A DNA stretch of 64,000 nt from Candidatus Bacteroides merdigallinarum. GTDB taxonomy: Bacteria; Bacteroidota; Bacteroidia; Bacteroidales; Bacteroidaceae. Both the position numbers and the translations under genes were made by a program. Below, piece by piece: positions 1-8,475 of the stretch. The number at the start of each line of letters is the position of its first letter. Positions within the stretch are counted from its first letter, which is position 1. The notes beneath the pieces were generated by a model, which saw only the letters and a list, made by a program, of their open reading frames with translations, was not told where the DNA came from and searched no databases. The stretch is taken from assembly GCA_019116285.1 (NCBI GenBank), contig DXBX01000032.1, positions 21,191 to 85,190 on the forward strand, given 5' to 3'.

Positions 1-479
1 CATATCAGATGCAGTTTGAATCCGAAGAACCAGCCCATGGAACATTTTCCTCTTTGTGCTATTCCCTTGAACGTTTTATGGATATGGATTCTCTGGTTCT
101 TGCATACTCGTAAGGGGGTACTGTCAACGAAACTGATGCCTGTGCACTTGCCCAAAAGCACCTTCTTGATAAACAGAGCCAGTGGGATAGCCACCTCTTT
201 TTCCAGCTCAACAAAACGGTTATAAGAAACAACCTTTGGAAAAAGATGCCGCATATGCTTGCAGACCTTTTCCAGATAGAAATGCTTCAGACAACGGTAT
301 CCCGAATCATGAAAAAGAATCAAGATGAGCATGATTTCTGCCTTGGACATGGTGGAATCACGATGATATTTGCGTTTTTTTGCCGGCTTAAGCGTATATT
401 TTGTCATCATGGCATCAAAAAACTTGCAGAATTCATCTGCCATACAAAATAATTCTATAACTTTGCTTTCGGTGATCAT
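1..479 (-). CDS. IS982-family transposase, N-terminal part (runs off left edge)
   Basis: Read on the minus strand from the ATG at 477-479, this frame stays open for 159 codons to the window edge. The product starts MITESKVIELFCMADEFC and contains KYTLKPAKKRKYHRDSTMSK and GISFVDSTPLRVCKNQR. The latter has the layout of the first catalytic Asp region of IS982-type DDE transposases. Full-length members are about 290-300 residues, so roughly half is visible. The enzyme would cut and insert its own IS. It lies 200 bp downstream of an integrase on the same strand, in accessory DNA. The family call is from remembered motifs; the C-terminal catalytic residues are not in view. Confidence 0.8.
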   Translation of the reverse strand, partial: MITESKVIELFCMADEFCKFFDAMMTKYTLKPAKKRKYHRDSTMSKAEIMLILILFHDSGYRCLKHFYLEKVCKHMRHLFPKVVSYNRFVELEKEVAIPLALFIKKVLLGKCTGISFVDSTPLRVCKNQRIHIHKTFKGIAQRGKCSMGWFFGFKLHLI

Positions 480-590
480 AGCGACTATTGTTTGTAAATC
501 TTTGTAATTCAGCACTATAAAGATACAACAATTTTCGCTAATCACCAATTTTACAAGTACTTATAATTCATCGAACTCACGTTATATTAT
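1..590 (-). mobile_element. Partial IS982-like insertion sequence, transposase-start side
   Basis: The transposase frame begins at 479. The AT-rich stretch beyond it (480 to about 590) probably contains the IS end. Only one end is in the window, so the terminal inverted repeat and target duplication cannot be defined; 590 is an estimate. No other gene is visible between 480 and the integrase terminator at 624. Confidence 0.5.
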
Positions 591-623
591 ACTATTATAT
601 ACCTTAGTGCGCAAATATAGCAA

Positions 624-660
624 AGAATCCCCATAACCACGAAGTGATTACAGAGATTCT
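624..660 (-). terminator. Hairpin terminator of the integrase gene
   Basis: On the minus strand AGAATC pairs with GATTCT and the stem continues inward with Watson-Crick and G-U pairs to a three-base loop, about 17 pairs in all. A T-rich run follows. It lies 22 bp after the stop of the gene at 682-1962. Confidence 0.65.
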
Positions 661-681
661 TATCAATATCCCTTCTGGAGC

Positions 682-1962
682 CTAAAAAGCAGTTCTACTG
701 CCAAACACAAACTCAATCACTTTCCTGTTGGCTTCATTTTCCAGTCTGAAGTCCCTTTCAATATAAATGTCCGTCACTTTCATGGATTCATCTATATGGT
801 TGAGGGCTGCATGGACTGTGTACTTGTCTATTCCTACCTTGTTCAAAGCAATGGTAGCCCATGAATGCCTTGCAGCATAATATTCCAAATCATCTACTTT
901 TAGCAACTTGCCAATCTCTTTCAGACCTGCGTTAATAGCCCTGTTGAAGTTATTGGCGGTAGAATAGTTATGATAGAAGTTGAAGATTCTTTTTCTTGTG
1001 AAATCCCTGTATTTATGGATAATAGGCATGAGCATGGTTGGGATGATGACTTGCATCTTGGCTTTATCCAATCTTCTTCCCTTGGTCTTAGTCCTGTAAT
1101 AGGTGATAACTCCATCTTCCAATTCCGAACAATTGTACAAATCTACGGAATTCATGCCTATCAGACAGAAAGACAAGATGAAGCAATCCTTTGCCAGATT
1201 ATAGGGGCATATTCTTTCTCTGCCATTGGTGCTGTTCAGGATATAAGGTAGTTTCCAAATTTTCTTTATCACTTCTGGAGATAGTGCCCTTTTTCTGGTA
1301 GCCTCCTGTTTGGGTAGTTCAATACCTTCAAAAGGGGAATTGTGAATGAGGATAATCCCCCTGTCATGGTCATTATACTTTTTCTTGGCTTCATTGAACA
1401 AGTGCCTGATGCTTCCTAAATAGAGTGATACGGCTCTATTGGAAGGTATCCTTTTACCTTGCCTTTCAAGTTCTGCCGTTCTTATAGCCCTTTTCTCTAA
1501 GAGGTATTCCATGAACCCCTTAATAAGGTCTTTGGTAAGTTGGTTTGTCGGCAAACTATCCTTGCCAATATAGGTGATAAAAGAGTTTAGGGCGGTCTTG
1601 TAGTTTTTCTTTCCCCTTATTCTTGTCTGTTCCAACCATTCTTTGCAGAACTGGATGAAGTCAATGTTTTTATTCTTTTCTTGTGCAACTTTGATAAACT
1701 CAAGGATTTCGTCAATGCTGTAGTTGGATGCTTCCATGGGAAGGGTGGCACATATCTCTTGATACTTCCTTACTAGAGCATCTGCTTCCTTGATGAACTG
1801 AGGATTCTTTAATTTGAGTGACTTGGTGAGGTCGCAGGGTCTTACAAAGATATTAGTGGACAGCCTTTTGACTTCTCTGTTATGGGTCATTCTTATCTTT
1901 ACATTGTAAGTTCCGTCAGCTTTTTGTTTGTTCTTTAGAATTTCCACTTTGAATGTCAGCAT
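682..1962 (-). CDS. Tyrosine recombinase/integrase, IntDOT-like, lacking Arg I
   Basis: Site-specific recombinase of 426 residues, of the kind carried by Bacteroides conjugative and mobilizable elements. An arm-binding-like N-terminus (about 1-95) and a SAM-like core-binding domain (about 105-210) precede the catalytic domain (about 230-420). Visible catalytic features are R-T-K in YYRTKTKG (beta-hairpin Lys), the Arg of YYAARHSWAT, the His of LNHID and the nucleophile Tyr in DIYIE. The usual first Arg (XerD GLR) is Asn in IGMNSVDL. IntDOT of CTnDOT likewise lacks Arg I, so this is a subfamily trait rather than proof of inactivity. The 5' end points toward tRNA-His 143 bp away, which suggests the edge of an integrated element extending left of the window. 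Confidence 0.9.
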   Translation of the reverse strand: MLTFKVEILKNKQKADGTYNVKIRMTHNREVKRLSTNIFVRPCDLTKSLKLKNPQFIKEADALVRKYQEICATLPMEASNYSIDEILEFIKVAQEKNKNIDFIQFCKEWLEQTRIRGKKNYKTALNSFITYIGKDSLPTNQLTKDLIKGFMEYLLEKRAIRTAELERQGKRIPSNRAVSLYLGSIRHLFNEAKKKYNDHDRGIILIHNSPFEGIELPKQEATRKRALSPEVIKKIWKLPYILNSTNGRERICPYNLAKDCFILSFCLIGMNSVDLYNCSELEDGVITYYRTKTKGRRLDKAKMQVIIPTMLMPIIHKYRDFTRKRIFNFYHNYSTANNFNRAINAGLKEIGKLLKVDDLEYYAARHSWATIALNKVGIDKYTVHAALNHIDESMKVTDIYIERDFRLENEANRKVIEFVFGSRTAF

Positions 1963-2055
1963 GTTATCTCAAATAATTTGGGAACAACAATAGACCAACA
2001 ATCATAAATATATCTCTCTAAAAAGGCTTCTCCTGTCCTGTTTTAGGGACATTAT

Positions 2056-2098
2056 GAAAAGAAAAAATCCTTAATAATCTATTGATTATCAAGGATTT
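2056..2098 (-). terminator. Intrinsic terminator of tRNA-His
   Basis: On the minus strand AAATCCTTGATAATC pairs with GATTATTAAGGATTT (15 pairs, one G-U) around a three-base loop and is followed by TTTTTCTTTT. It begins 7 bp after the tRNA 3' end. Confidence 0.85.
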
Positions 2099-2104
2099 CT
2101 TGCG

Positions 2105-2179
2105 GGTGGCAGATGGGACTCGAACCCACGACATTCAGAACCACAATCTGACGCTCTAACCAACTGAACTACAGCCACC
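2105..2179 (-). tRNA. tRNA-His (anticodon GTG)
   Basis: The minus strand folds into a complete cloverleaf. The anticodon loop TTGTGGT gives anticodon GTG for His codons. The T arm is GTGGG-TTCGAGT-CCCAT and the D stem is GTTC/GAGC. The base before G1 is a G facing discriminator C73, the extra G-1 that identifies tRNA-His. The acceptor stem has one T-T mismatch (6:67). CCA is not encoded. It has its own promoter and terminator, so it is a monocistronic tRNA gene. Confidence 0.97.
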
Positions 2180-2205
2180 ATATTGTGCATTTCTCAAATG
2201 CGGTG

Positions 2206-2236
2206 CAAAGATAGAGGTTATTTTTGAAATGGCAAA
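2206..2236 (-). promoter_or_regulatory. Promoter of tRNA-His (TTTG-N19-TATCTTTG)
   Basis: The minus strand carries TTTG (2233-2236), a 19-bp spacer and TATCTTTG (2206-2213), a full match to the Bacteroides -33/-7 consensus. Predicted transcription starts about 20 nt before the tRNA. Confidence 0.9.
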
Positions 2237-2330
2237 GGATTCGGTCTTTTTTTTCGATAAATCCCGCAATTTTCTTGTTGGGAAGGGGGAAATGGATGAA
2301 AAATGGATGAAATGGATGGGAAAAGACATA

Positions 2331-2367
2331 AAAAAGAGATGTGCTTGGATGATGCACACCTCTTTTT
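2331..2367 (-). terminator. Terminator downstream of folD
   Basis: On the minus strand AAAAAGAGGTGTGC pairs with GCACATCTCTTTTT (14 pairs, one G-U) around a nine-base loop. The arms are A- and T-rich, so it could work in both directions. It lies 14 bp past the folD stop. The stretch 2237-2330 contains only a short run of AAATGGATGA-type repeats near 2290-2318. Confidence 0.85.
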
Positions 2368-2380
2368 CTTCTCCTTTATC

Positions 2381-3262
2381 TTATTTGTAGATGGCCTTTT
2401 TGCCTGCCAGCAAGGTATTCTTCATCAATGAAACGATGGTCATAGGACCTACGCCGCCGGGGACGGGAGTGATGTAGGAACATTTGGTGGCCACGTCATC
2501 GAACTTGACGTCACCGGTCAGCTTGAAGCCCGACTTCCGGGTGGCATCAGGGACGCGGGTGGTACCCACGTCGATTACCACGGCACCTTCCTTGACCATC
2601 TCCGAGCGGACAAAGTTGGGCTGGCCCATGGCGGCGATGATGATGTCGGCCTCCTGGCATTCTTTCACCAGGTCGCGGCTGCGGCTGTGGCATACGGTCA
2701 CTGTGGCATCGCCCGGATAGGCTTTCTGCATCATCAGCATGGCCATGGGCTTTCCGACGATGTTGCTGCGGCCCAGGATAACGCATTTCTTGCCTTGCGT
2801 CTCAATGTGGTAGCGTTTCAGCAGTTCCAGGATGCCGTTGGGTGTGGCCGAGATGTAGCAGGGCAGTCCGATGGACATACGGCCCACGTTGATGGGGTGG
2901 AAGCCGTCCACGTCTTTGCGGTAGTCGATGGTTTCGATTACTTTCTGCTCCGAGATGTGCTTGGGCAAGGGGAGCTGCACGATGAAACCGTCCACATCGT
3001 CATCGGCGTTGAGTTCGCGCACCTTGGCCAGCAGCTCTTCTTCGGTCACATCCAGTTCGTAGCGGATCAGGGTGGACTTGAAGCCGCACTCTTCGCAGGC
3101 TTTCACTTTATTGGCCACATAGGTTTCGCTGCCTCCGTCGTGTCCTACGAGGATGGCGGCGAGGTGGGGGCGCTTGCCTCCGTTGGCAACAATCTGCGCC
3201 ACTTCTTCTGCTATCTCTTGCTTGATTTGTGCCGAGATGGCTTTTCCGTCAATCAATGTCAT
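2381..3262 (-). CDS. folD: Bifunctional methylene-THF dehydrogenase/cyclohydrolase
   Basis: Cytosolic one-carbon enzyme interconverting 5,10-methylene-, methenyl- and 10-formyl-tetrahydrofolate with NADP. Length 293 is normal. The catalytic Tyr48-x3-Lys52 pair lies in [16 protein letters not shown], followed by QLPLP (96-100), KDVDGFHP, the dinucleotide-binding [14 protein letters not shown] and C-terminal [11 protein letters not shown]. It starts 26 bp after ffh on the same strand and ends at a strong terminator, so it is the last gene of an ffh-folD unit. Confidence 0.98.
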   Translation of the reverse strand: MTLIDGKAISAQIKQEIAEEVAQIVANGGKRPHLAAILVGHDGGSETYVANKVKACEECGFKSTLIRYELDVTEEELLAKVRELNADDDVDGFIVQLPLPKHISEQKVIETIDYRKDVDGFHPINVGRMSIGLPCYISATPNGILELLKRYHIETQGKKCVILGRSNIVGKPMAMLMMQKAYPGDATVTVCHSRSRDLVKECQEADIIIAAMGQPNFVRSEMVKEGAVVIDVGTTRVPDATRKSGFKLTGDVKFDDVATKCSYITPVPGGVGPMTIVSLMKNTLLAGKKAIYK

Positions 3263-3288
3263 AGTATCTTGCTTTTTTGTAGGTTTGT

Positions 3289-4614
3289 TTATCGTTTCAT
3301 CTTCGGCATCATCATCTTGCCCATCTTGCTGCCGGTCACCATCTTCATCATCTTGCGCGTCTGGTCGAACTGCTTCAGCAGGCGGTTCACCTCTTGCAGG
3401 TTGGTGCCGCTACCCTTGGCAATACGTTGGCGGCGTGAGCCGTTGAGGATGGCGGGGTTGGTGCGTTCCTCGGGGGTCATGGAGTAGATGATGGCCTCGA
3501 TGCTCTTGAAGGCGTTGTCGTCGATGTCGATGTCTTTGATGGCCTTGCCCACGCCGGGAATCATGCTGGCCAGTTCCTTCAGGTTGCCCATCTTCTTGAT
3601 TTGCTGGATTTGGTTCAGGAAATCGTTGAAGTCGAACTGATTCTTCTGTATCTTGCGTTGCAGGCGCTTGGCTTCTTCTTCGTCGTATTGCTCTTGAGCG
3701 CGCTCTACCAGCGATACGATGTCGCCCATGCCCAGGATACGGTCGGCCATGCGCGAGGGGTGGAACTGGTCGATGGCGTCCAGCTTCTCGCCCGTACCGA
3801 TGAACTTGATGGGCTTGGTCACCACCGAGCGGATGGAGAGGGCTGCACCGCCGCGGGTATCGCCGTCCAGCTTGGTCAGTACCACGCCGCTGAAGTCCAG
3901 GCGGTCGTTGAACTCCTTGGCGGTGTTCACGGCATCCTGACCGGTCATGGCATCCACCACGAAGAGGATTTCGTTGGGTTGTATTCCATTCTTAATGGCT
4001 TCGATCTCGTCCATCATCTCCTCGTCCACGGCCAGGCGACCGGCGGTATCGACAATGACGGTGTCCAATCCCTTGGCCTTGGCTTCTTGAATAGCATTCT
4101 TTGCAATGGCAACGGGATCTTTCGAGTCAAGCTCGCAGTACATAGGTACCCCGATTTGCTCGGCCAGTACGCGCAACTGCTCGATGGCAGCCGGGCGGTA
4201 GACGTCGCAGGCCACCAAGAGCGGCCGGCGGTTTTTCTTTGCTTTGAGCATCCGCGCCAGTTTGCCGCTGAAGGTGGTCTTACCGGAGCCTTGAAGGCCG
4301 GACATCAGGATGACGGCAGGCTTGCCTTCCAGGTTGATCTCGGCGGTCTCGCCACCCATCAGGGAGGCCAGTTCGTCGTGTACGATCTTCACCATCAGCT
4401 GGCTGGGTTTCACGGCGGTCAGTACGTTCTGACCCAGGGCCTTTTCTTTCACGGTATCGGTGAAGTTCTTGGCCACTTTATAGTTGACGTCGGCGTCCAG
4501 CAGGGCCTTGCGGACGTCTTTCAGCGTTTCCGCTACGTTGATTTCGGTGATTTTGCCTTCACCCTTCAATATCTTGAACGACCGTTCGAGGCGTTCACTC
4601 AGATTGTCAAACAT
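3289..4614 (-). CDS. ffh: Signal recognition particle protein Ffh
   Basis: GTPase of the SRP that binds signal sequences and 4.5S RNA and delivers ribosomes to FtsY at the membrane. At 441 residues it has an N domain (1-95), the G domain with GLQGSGKTT (106-114), DTAGR (189-193) and [10 protein letters not shown] (247-256), and a Met-rich M domain from about 295 with [11 protein letters not shown] and a C-terminal [12 protein letters not shown] tail. folD follows after 26 bp. No SRP RNA gene was recognised in the window. Confidence 0.98.
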   Translation of the reverse strand: MFDNLSERLERSFKILKGEGKITEINVAETLKDVRKALLDADVNYKVAKNFTDTVKEKALGQNVLTAVKPSQLMVKIVHDELASLMGGETAEINLEGKPAVILMSGLQGSGKTTFSGKLARMLKAKKNRRPLLVACDVYRPAAIEQLRVLAEQIGVPMYCELDSKDPVAIAKNAIQEAKAKGLDTVIVDTAGRLAVDEEMMDEIEAIKNGIQPNEILFVVDAMTGQDAVNTAKEFNDRLDFSGVVLTKLDGDTRGGAALSIRSVVTKPIKFIGTGEKLDAIDQFHPSRMADRILGMGDIVSLVERAQEQYDEEEAKRLQRKIQKNQFDFNDFLNQIQQIKKMGNLKELASMIPGVGKAIKDIDIDDNAFKSIEAIIYSMTPEERTNPAILNGSRRQRIAKGSGTNLQEVNRLLKQFDQTRKMMKMVTGSKMGKMMMPKMKR

Positions 4615-4625
4615 AGTCTTTGGTA

Positions 4626-4723
4626 AATTGAGAATTGAGAATTAAAAATTAAGAAATACGAAGATTGATTCTTTTCACTACTTTATTTCCTATTTCTTAA
4701 TTCTCAATTTTTAATTCTTAATT
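4626..4723. repeat. AT-rich 33-bp inverted repeat between rho and ffh
   Basis: 4626-4658 and 4691-4723 are inverted copies matching at 28 of 33 positions, with the differences mostly compatible with G-U pairing. They surround a 32-nt loop and fill nearly the whole rho-ffh spacer. It could slow or end rho transcription, although it lacks a GC-rich stem. Confidence 0.7.
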
Positions 4724-4728
4724 AATAG

Positions 4729-6663
4729 TTATCCGTTCATGCTAAGCAGGAATTCGTCGTTGTCCTTGGTCTTCTCCAGTTTGTCCTTGACGAAGTCCAT
4801 GGCTTCCACGGCAGTCATGTCGGCCAGGTACTTGCGCAAGATCCACATACGATCCAAGGTCTGCTTGTCCTGCAGCAGGTCGTCGCGGCGAGTGCTGGAG
4901 GCCATGATATTGACGGCCGGGAAGATGCGCTTGTTCGAGAGGTTACGGTCGAGCTGCAACTCCATGTTGCCCGTGCCCTTGAATTCCTCGAAGATGACTT
5001 CGTCCATCTTGGAGCCGGTGTCGATCAGGGCCGTGGCCAGGATGGTGAGCGAACCGCCTCCCTCGATGTTACGCGCAGCACCGAAGAAGCGCTTGGGCTT
5101 GTGTAGGGCGTTGGCATCCACACCACCGGAGAGCACCTTGCCCGATGCAGGCGATACCGTATTGTAGGCACGTGCCAGGCGGGTAATGGAGTCCAGGAAG
5201 ATGACTACATCGTGGCCGCATTCTACCAGACGTTTGGCTTTCTCCAAGACGATGCCGGCAATCTTGACGTGGCGCTCGGCGGGTTCGTCGAAGGTGGAGG
5301 CGATGACCTCGGCATTGACCGTGCGGGCCATGTCCGTCACTTCCTCCGGACGCTCGTCGATGAGCAACATAATCATATATACCTCCGGATGGTTGGCTGC
5401 GATGGCGTTGGCGATGTCCTTCATCAAGATGGTCTTACCCGTCTTGGGTTGTGCAACGATAAGGGCGCGCTGACCCTTGCCGATGGGAGCGAAGAGATCT
5501 ACCACGCGGGCGGAGAGGGAGTCGCTGTAGCCTCCCTTGCAGAGCTTGAACTTCTCGTCGGGGAAAAGCGGAGTGAGGTGCTCGAAGGGCACGCGGTCGC
5601 GGATGAAGGCCGGGTCGCGTCCGTTGATTTTCGATACCTTCACCAGCGGGAAATATTTCTCGCCTTCCTTGGGCGGACGGATGATGCCTTCCACTACGTC
5701 GCCGGTCTTCAGGCCGAAGAGCTTGATTTGCGATTGCGATACGTAGATGTCATCCGGCGAGGACAGGTAGTTGTAGTCCGAGGAGCGGAGGAAGCCATAG
5801 CCGTCCTGCATGATCTCCAATACGCCGGTGCCGGCCAGGATATCGTCAAATTCGTAAGCTTTTTCCGTCTCGGCGGGTTTCCGTTCGGAGGCAGCTTCTG
5901 TATTCGAAGCCTGAGGCTGGCGTTGGTTGCGTGGCTGGTTGTATCCGTTGTTGGGGCGGTTCGCATTGTCATGTGGGCGTGCAATGCGGGGACGCGGCTC
6001 CTTGGGTGTCTCGGCCGGAAGATTAGGCGTATTGTTTTTGGTTGCTTCAAATTTGCCGATCAGTTCGCTGGGGAGAGCGACTTCTTCGGTCGGCAAATCT
6101 TCGATGGGAATGAAATCGTCTGTATTTTCGGCGAAGGGGAGGAGAGTATCTTGGGTAGCCTTTTCATTTTCCGGCTGCTTGTCTGCGGAAGCTGCTTCGG
6201 CAGGTTGGGGAGCTTCGGCCGTGGGCGAAGGATTTTCTTCAGAGGCGTCGGCTTGGGGCTCCGATTTTGCCTTGCGCGGACGTCCCGGCTTCCGTTTCTG
6301 AGGGGTTGTGGCCGCAGCGGCTGCCTGTGCCTCATTGGTTTCTGTGGCAGTCTGTTCCTGCGAGGCTGTATTATTGTTGGCGGCTTCGGCTTTTACGGCT
6401 TCATCCGTAGCGGTTGCCGGGGCATTGTTGTTGGCTGCGTTTTTTTTGGTGGTGCGTGTGCGTTTTTGTTTTTCCACCTTTCGTTCTTCTTTCAGCTTGT
6501 CGGCGGCCACTTTTTTCGTGGCTCCTGCAATGGCTTGTTCATCCAGTATTTTATAAACAAGTTCTTCTTTCTTCATGGCATCGGTTTTCTTGATGCCAAG
6601 TTCTTGCGCAATGGCTTGCAGTTCCGGCAAACTTTTGTCGTTCAGTTGAATGATGTTATACAT
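4729..6663 (-). CDS. rho: Transcription termination factor Rho with long disordered insert
   Basis: Hexameric RNA-dependent ATPase that ends transcription. It is 644 residues against about 420 in E. coli. A SAP-like N-terminus (1-47) is followed by a low-complexity segment (about 48-270) rich in Ala, Pro, Glu, Lys and Asn, with an AT-hook-like [10 protein letters not shown] at 123-132. The RNA-binding cold-shock fold follows (about 278-345, [13 protein letters not shown]), then the ATPase core with Walker A QPKTGKT, Walker [11 protein letters not shown] and the [10 protein letters not shown] region. Insert-bearing Rho is typical of Bacteroides; in B. thetaiotaomicron the insert is reported to drive phase separation and gut fitness. 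It is transcribed alone behind a long leader. Confidence 0.98.
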   Translation of the reverse strand: MYNIIQLNDKSLPELQAIAQELGIKKTDAMKKEELVYKILDEQAIAGATKKVAADKLKEERKVEKQKRTRTTKKNAANNNAPATATDEAVKAEAANNNTASQEQTATETNEAQAAAAATTPQKRKPGRPRKAKSEPQADASEENPSPTAEAPQPAEAASADKQPENEKATQDTLLPFAENTDDFIPIEDLPTEEVALPSELIGKFEATKNNTPNLPAETPKEPRPRIARPHDNANRPNNGYNQPRNQRQPQASNTEAASERKPAETEKAYEFDDILAGTGVLEIMQDGYGFLRSSDYNYLSSPDDIYVSQSQIKLFGLKTGDVVEGIIRPPKEGEKYFPLVKVSKINGRDPAFIRDRVPFEHLTPLFPDEKFKLCKGGYSDSLSARVVDLFAPIGKGQRALIVAQPKTGKTILMKDIANAIAANHPEVYMIMLLIDERPEEVTDMARTVNAEVIASTFDEPAERHVKIAGIVLEKAKRLVECGHDVVIFLDSITRLARAYNTVSPASGKVLSGGVDANALHKPKRFFGAARNIEGGGSLTILATALIDTGSKMDEVIFEEFKGTGNMELQLDRNLSNKRIFPAVNIMASSTRRDDLLQDKQTLDRMWILRKYLADMTAVEAMDFVKDKLEKTKDNDEFLLSMNG

Positions 6664-6850
6664 ATAAATATATGTGTGAATGGTTTAATATTTCTGTTGG
6701 ATAGGCAAGGTTGCCTGCGGTCTTGTGTACGACCGGAAACCTTGTCTTTTTTGAAATTATGATTTTTGGGATAAATGCTTGTTTGGTTGTAAAATCGGGG
6801 GACAATTCCTGCCTCGGCAGGATGTCGTTGATTTCAACGGCGCAAAGGTA
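6664..6850 (-). promoter_or_regulatory. rho promoter and about 170-nt leader
   Basis: The minus strand has TACCTTTG at 6843-6850, a good -7 element; no clear -33 is seen. The leader to the rho ATG would be about 170 nt. It can form CCTGC/GCAGG (6808-6821) and CAAGGTT/AACCTTG (6706-6712 with 6738-6744). Between these hairpins is a C- and T-rich, weakly structured stretch. The layout would suit Rho autoregulation, but this is inferred. Confidence 0.6.
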
Positions 6851-6895
6851 GCAATTTTTTTTGAATATGCGTTATGAATCGGAGATTATTTGGAT

Positions 6896-8179
6896 TTATT
6901 CTGTGGGAGATTTCACCCGGATGACGGTGATTCTCCGGGTATGGTCGTCTACGCGGAAACGGTTGTCGCTCCGTTCACCCACCAGCCAGGCGATGTCATC
7001 GCCACAGCAGAGCACCCATTGCCGTTCTTTCTGCAAGATGGAGAATTTGCGGTCGGTCAGGTAGTCGCTGACCTTCTTTTTCCCTTTCATGCCGAAAGGT
7101 ACAAACATATCGCCTGTCTTCCAAGGGCGGAGTGAGAGCGGGCGTGAAAGTTTGTCTGCATCGAAACAGGCCGTTTGCCGGTCTTTGGGGATGGCAAAGT
7201 CCGGAGTATAAGGATAGGTGTGCAGGGATAGGGCAGGCGGTACATTTTCCGTATCCTGCTCTATCAATAACCGCTCCCGGTCTTTTACGACGCGCCATTG
7301 CCCTGCCTGGAAGCATTTGCCGGATTGTCCGCGGAGGGCTTGACAGATGTCCTGAGTCTGACTTTCGTTGAATCCCAAAGGATGCAGGATTTCAAACAGC
7401 AGGGTGGCCGGTGCAGGTTCTTTCAGCAGGGCGGCAATATCCAATGCTTTGCCGTTGTCAATGCAGACCTTTGTGCGGCCTTCGTCAATACATTGGCGAT
7501 AGAGCAGGGCTGCATCGGCCAGGTGGGCAGCGGTTTTCAGGATATTTTCTTTGGCTGCCGGTGAAATCTCTTGCATCAAGGGGAGCAGATGCAGGCGTAT
7601 CTTGTTTCGCAGATAGTCGTCCTCCAGGTTGGTGCTGTCCGTGACGTAAGATTGGCCGATACTCGTCAGATAATCTGTGATTTCCCGGCGATCCAGGCAA
7701 AGGAGCGGGCGGATGATGTATCCGTTGCGTGGGCGGATGCCTTGCAGGCCGTTGATGCCCGTACCCCGAAGGAGATTGAGCAGGAAGGTCTCGGCGCTGT
7801 CATCCCGATGATGGGCCACGGCAATAGCGTTGGCGCCGCACGCTTGTCGGATATCCTCAAACCAACTGTAGCGCAGTTCGCGGGCGGCCATCTCTATGGA
7901 GATATGTCTTTGGGCGGCTTCTTTCGCAGTATCGAAATGGGTGACGTGCAGGGGGGTATCGCGCTCCTCGCAAAGCCGGCGGACAAAGGCCTCGTCGCGA
8001 TCCGACTCCTCTCCGCGGAGGTGGAAGTTGCAATGGGCGGCTTCGCAAGTATATCCCAGGGATTGCAGCAGACATAACAAGGCCACTGAATCCGCTCCCC
8101 CGCTCAGAGCCACCAGGACTTTATCCTGTGCGGACAGGAGATGCTTTTCTGCGATATATTTTGCGACTTTTTGTTTCAT
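6896..8179 (-). CDS. tilS: tRNA(Ile)-lysidine synthase
   Basis: Modifies C34 of the CAU-anticodon tRNA-Ile to lysidine with ATP and lysine, changing both its charging and its decoding. The protein has 427 residues. The N-type ATP pyrophosphatase loop [13 protein letters not shown] has SGGADS at 26-31. [19 protein letters not shown] and [20 protein letters not shown] are characteristic of the family. The C-terminal domain (about 350-427) contains the tRNA-binding [11 protein letters not shown] segment. It has its own promoter, and the rho promoter lies just past its stop. Confidence 0.96.
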   Translation of the reverse strand: MKQKVAKYIAEKHLLSAQDKVLVALSGGADSVALLCLLQSLGYTCEAAHCNFHLRGEESDRDEAFVRRLCEERDTPLHVTHFDTAKEAAQRHISIEMAARELRYSWFEDIRQACGANAIAVAHHRDDSAETFLLNLLRGTGINGLQGIRPRNGYIIRPLLCLDRREITDYLTSIGQSYVTDSTNLEDDYLRNKIRLHLLPLMQEISPAAKENILKTAAHLADAALLYRQCIDEGRTKVCIDNGKALDIAALLKEPAPATLLFEILHPLGFNESQTQDICQALRGQSGKCFQAGQWRVVKDRERLLIEQDTENVPPALSLHTYPYTPDFAIPKDRQTACFDADKLSRPLSLRPWKTGDMFVPFGMKGKKKVSDYLTDRKFSILQKERQWVLCCGDDIAWLVGERSDNRFRVDDHTRRITVIRVKSPTE

Positions 8180-8210
8180 AAGGGCTTGGACGGATTACCG
8201 TTTAATTTTG

Positions 8211-8218
8211 CAAAAGTA
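8211..8218 (-). promoter_or_regulatory. -7 element of tilS (TACTTTTG)
   Basis: TACTTTTG on the minus strand, 31 bp before the tilS ATG. No convincing -33 element is present. Confidence 0.6.
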
Positions 8219-8295
8219 GGGAAAATCCATGGAATATCCGCCGGATGATGACAGATGATTTATGCTTTTTCTACGTCTATTGAACAAAGGATGAT

Positions 8296-8360
8296 CCTCC
8301 GTTTGCCAAAGAGACTAAAAACGGAGTTATAACGGAGGTGAAACGGAGGTAAAACGGAGG
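8296..8360. repeat. Short AACGGAGG tandem repeats with one inverted copy
   Basis: Four AACGGAG(G) units lie in direct orientation roughly every 11 bp between 8317 and 8360. One inverted copy (CCTCCGTTT, 8296-8304) precedes them. The array is in the tilS-to-fimbrial-gene spacer, upstream of tilS and just beyond the terminator of the fimbrial operon. No frame or family was recognised in 8219-8394. Confidence 0.75.
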
Positions 8361-8394
8361 TGAAGCTGTGCATTTACGTGAAGATTTATATATA

Positions 8395-8440
8395 AAGAGG
8401 GCATACCGAAACGTCGGATGGTATTCCGGTATGCCCTCTT
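8395..8440 (-). terminator. Terminator at the end of the fimbrial operon
   Basis: A perfect 14-bp stem, AAGAGGGCATACCG with CGGTATGCCCTCTT, around an 18-base loop. It lies 36 bp after the stop of the tip fimbrillin gene. An AT-rich stretch rather than a pure T run follows. Confidence 0.8.
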
Positions 8441-8475
8441 GGGGGACATGATGTCTGTTTTGCAAAAGCAGTGCC

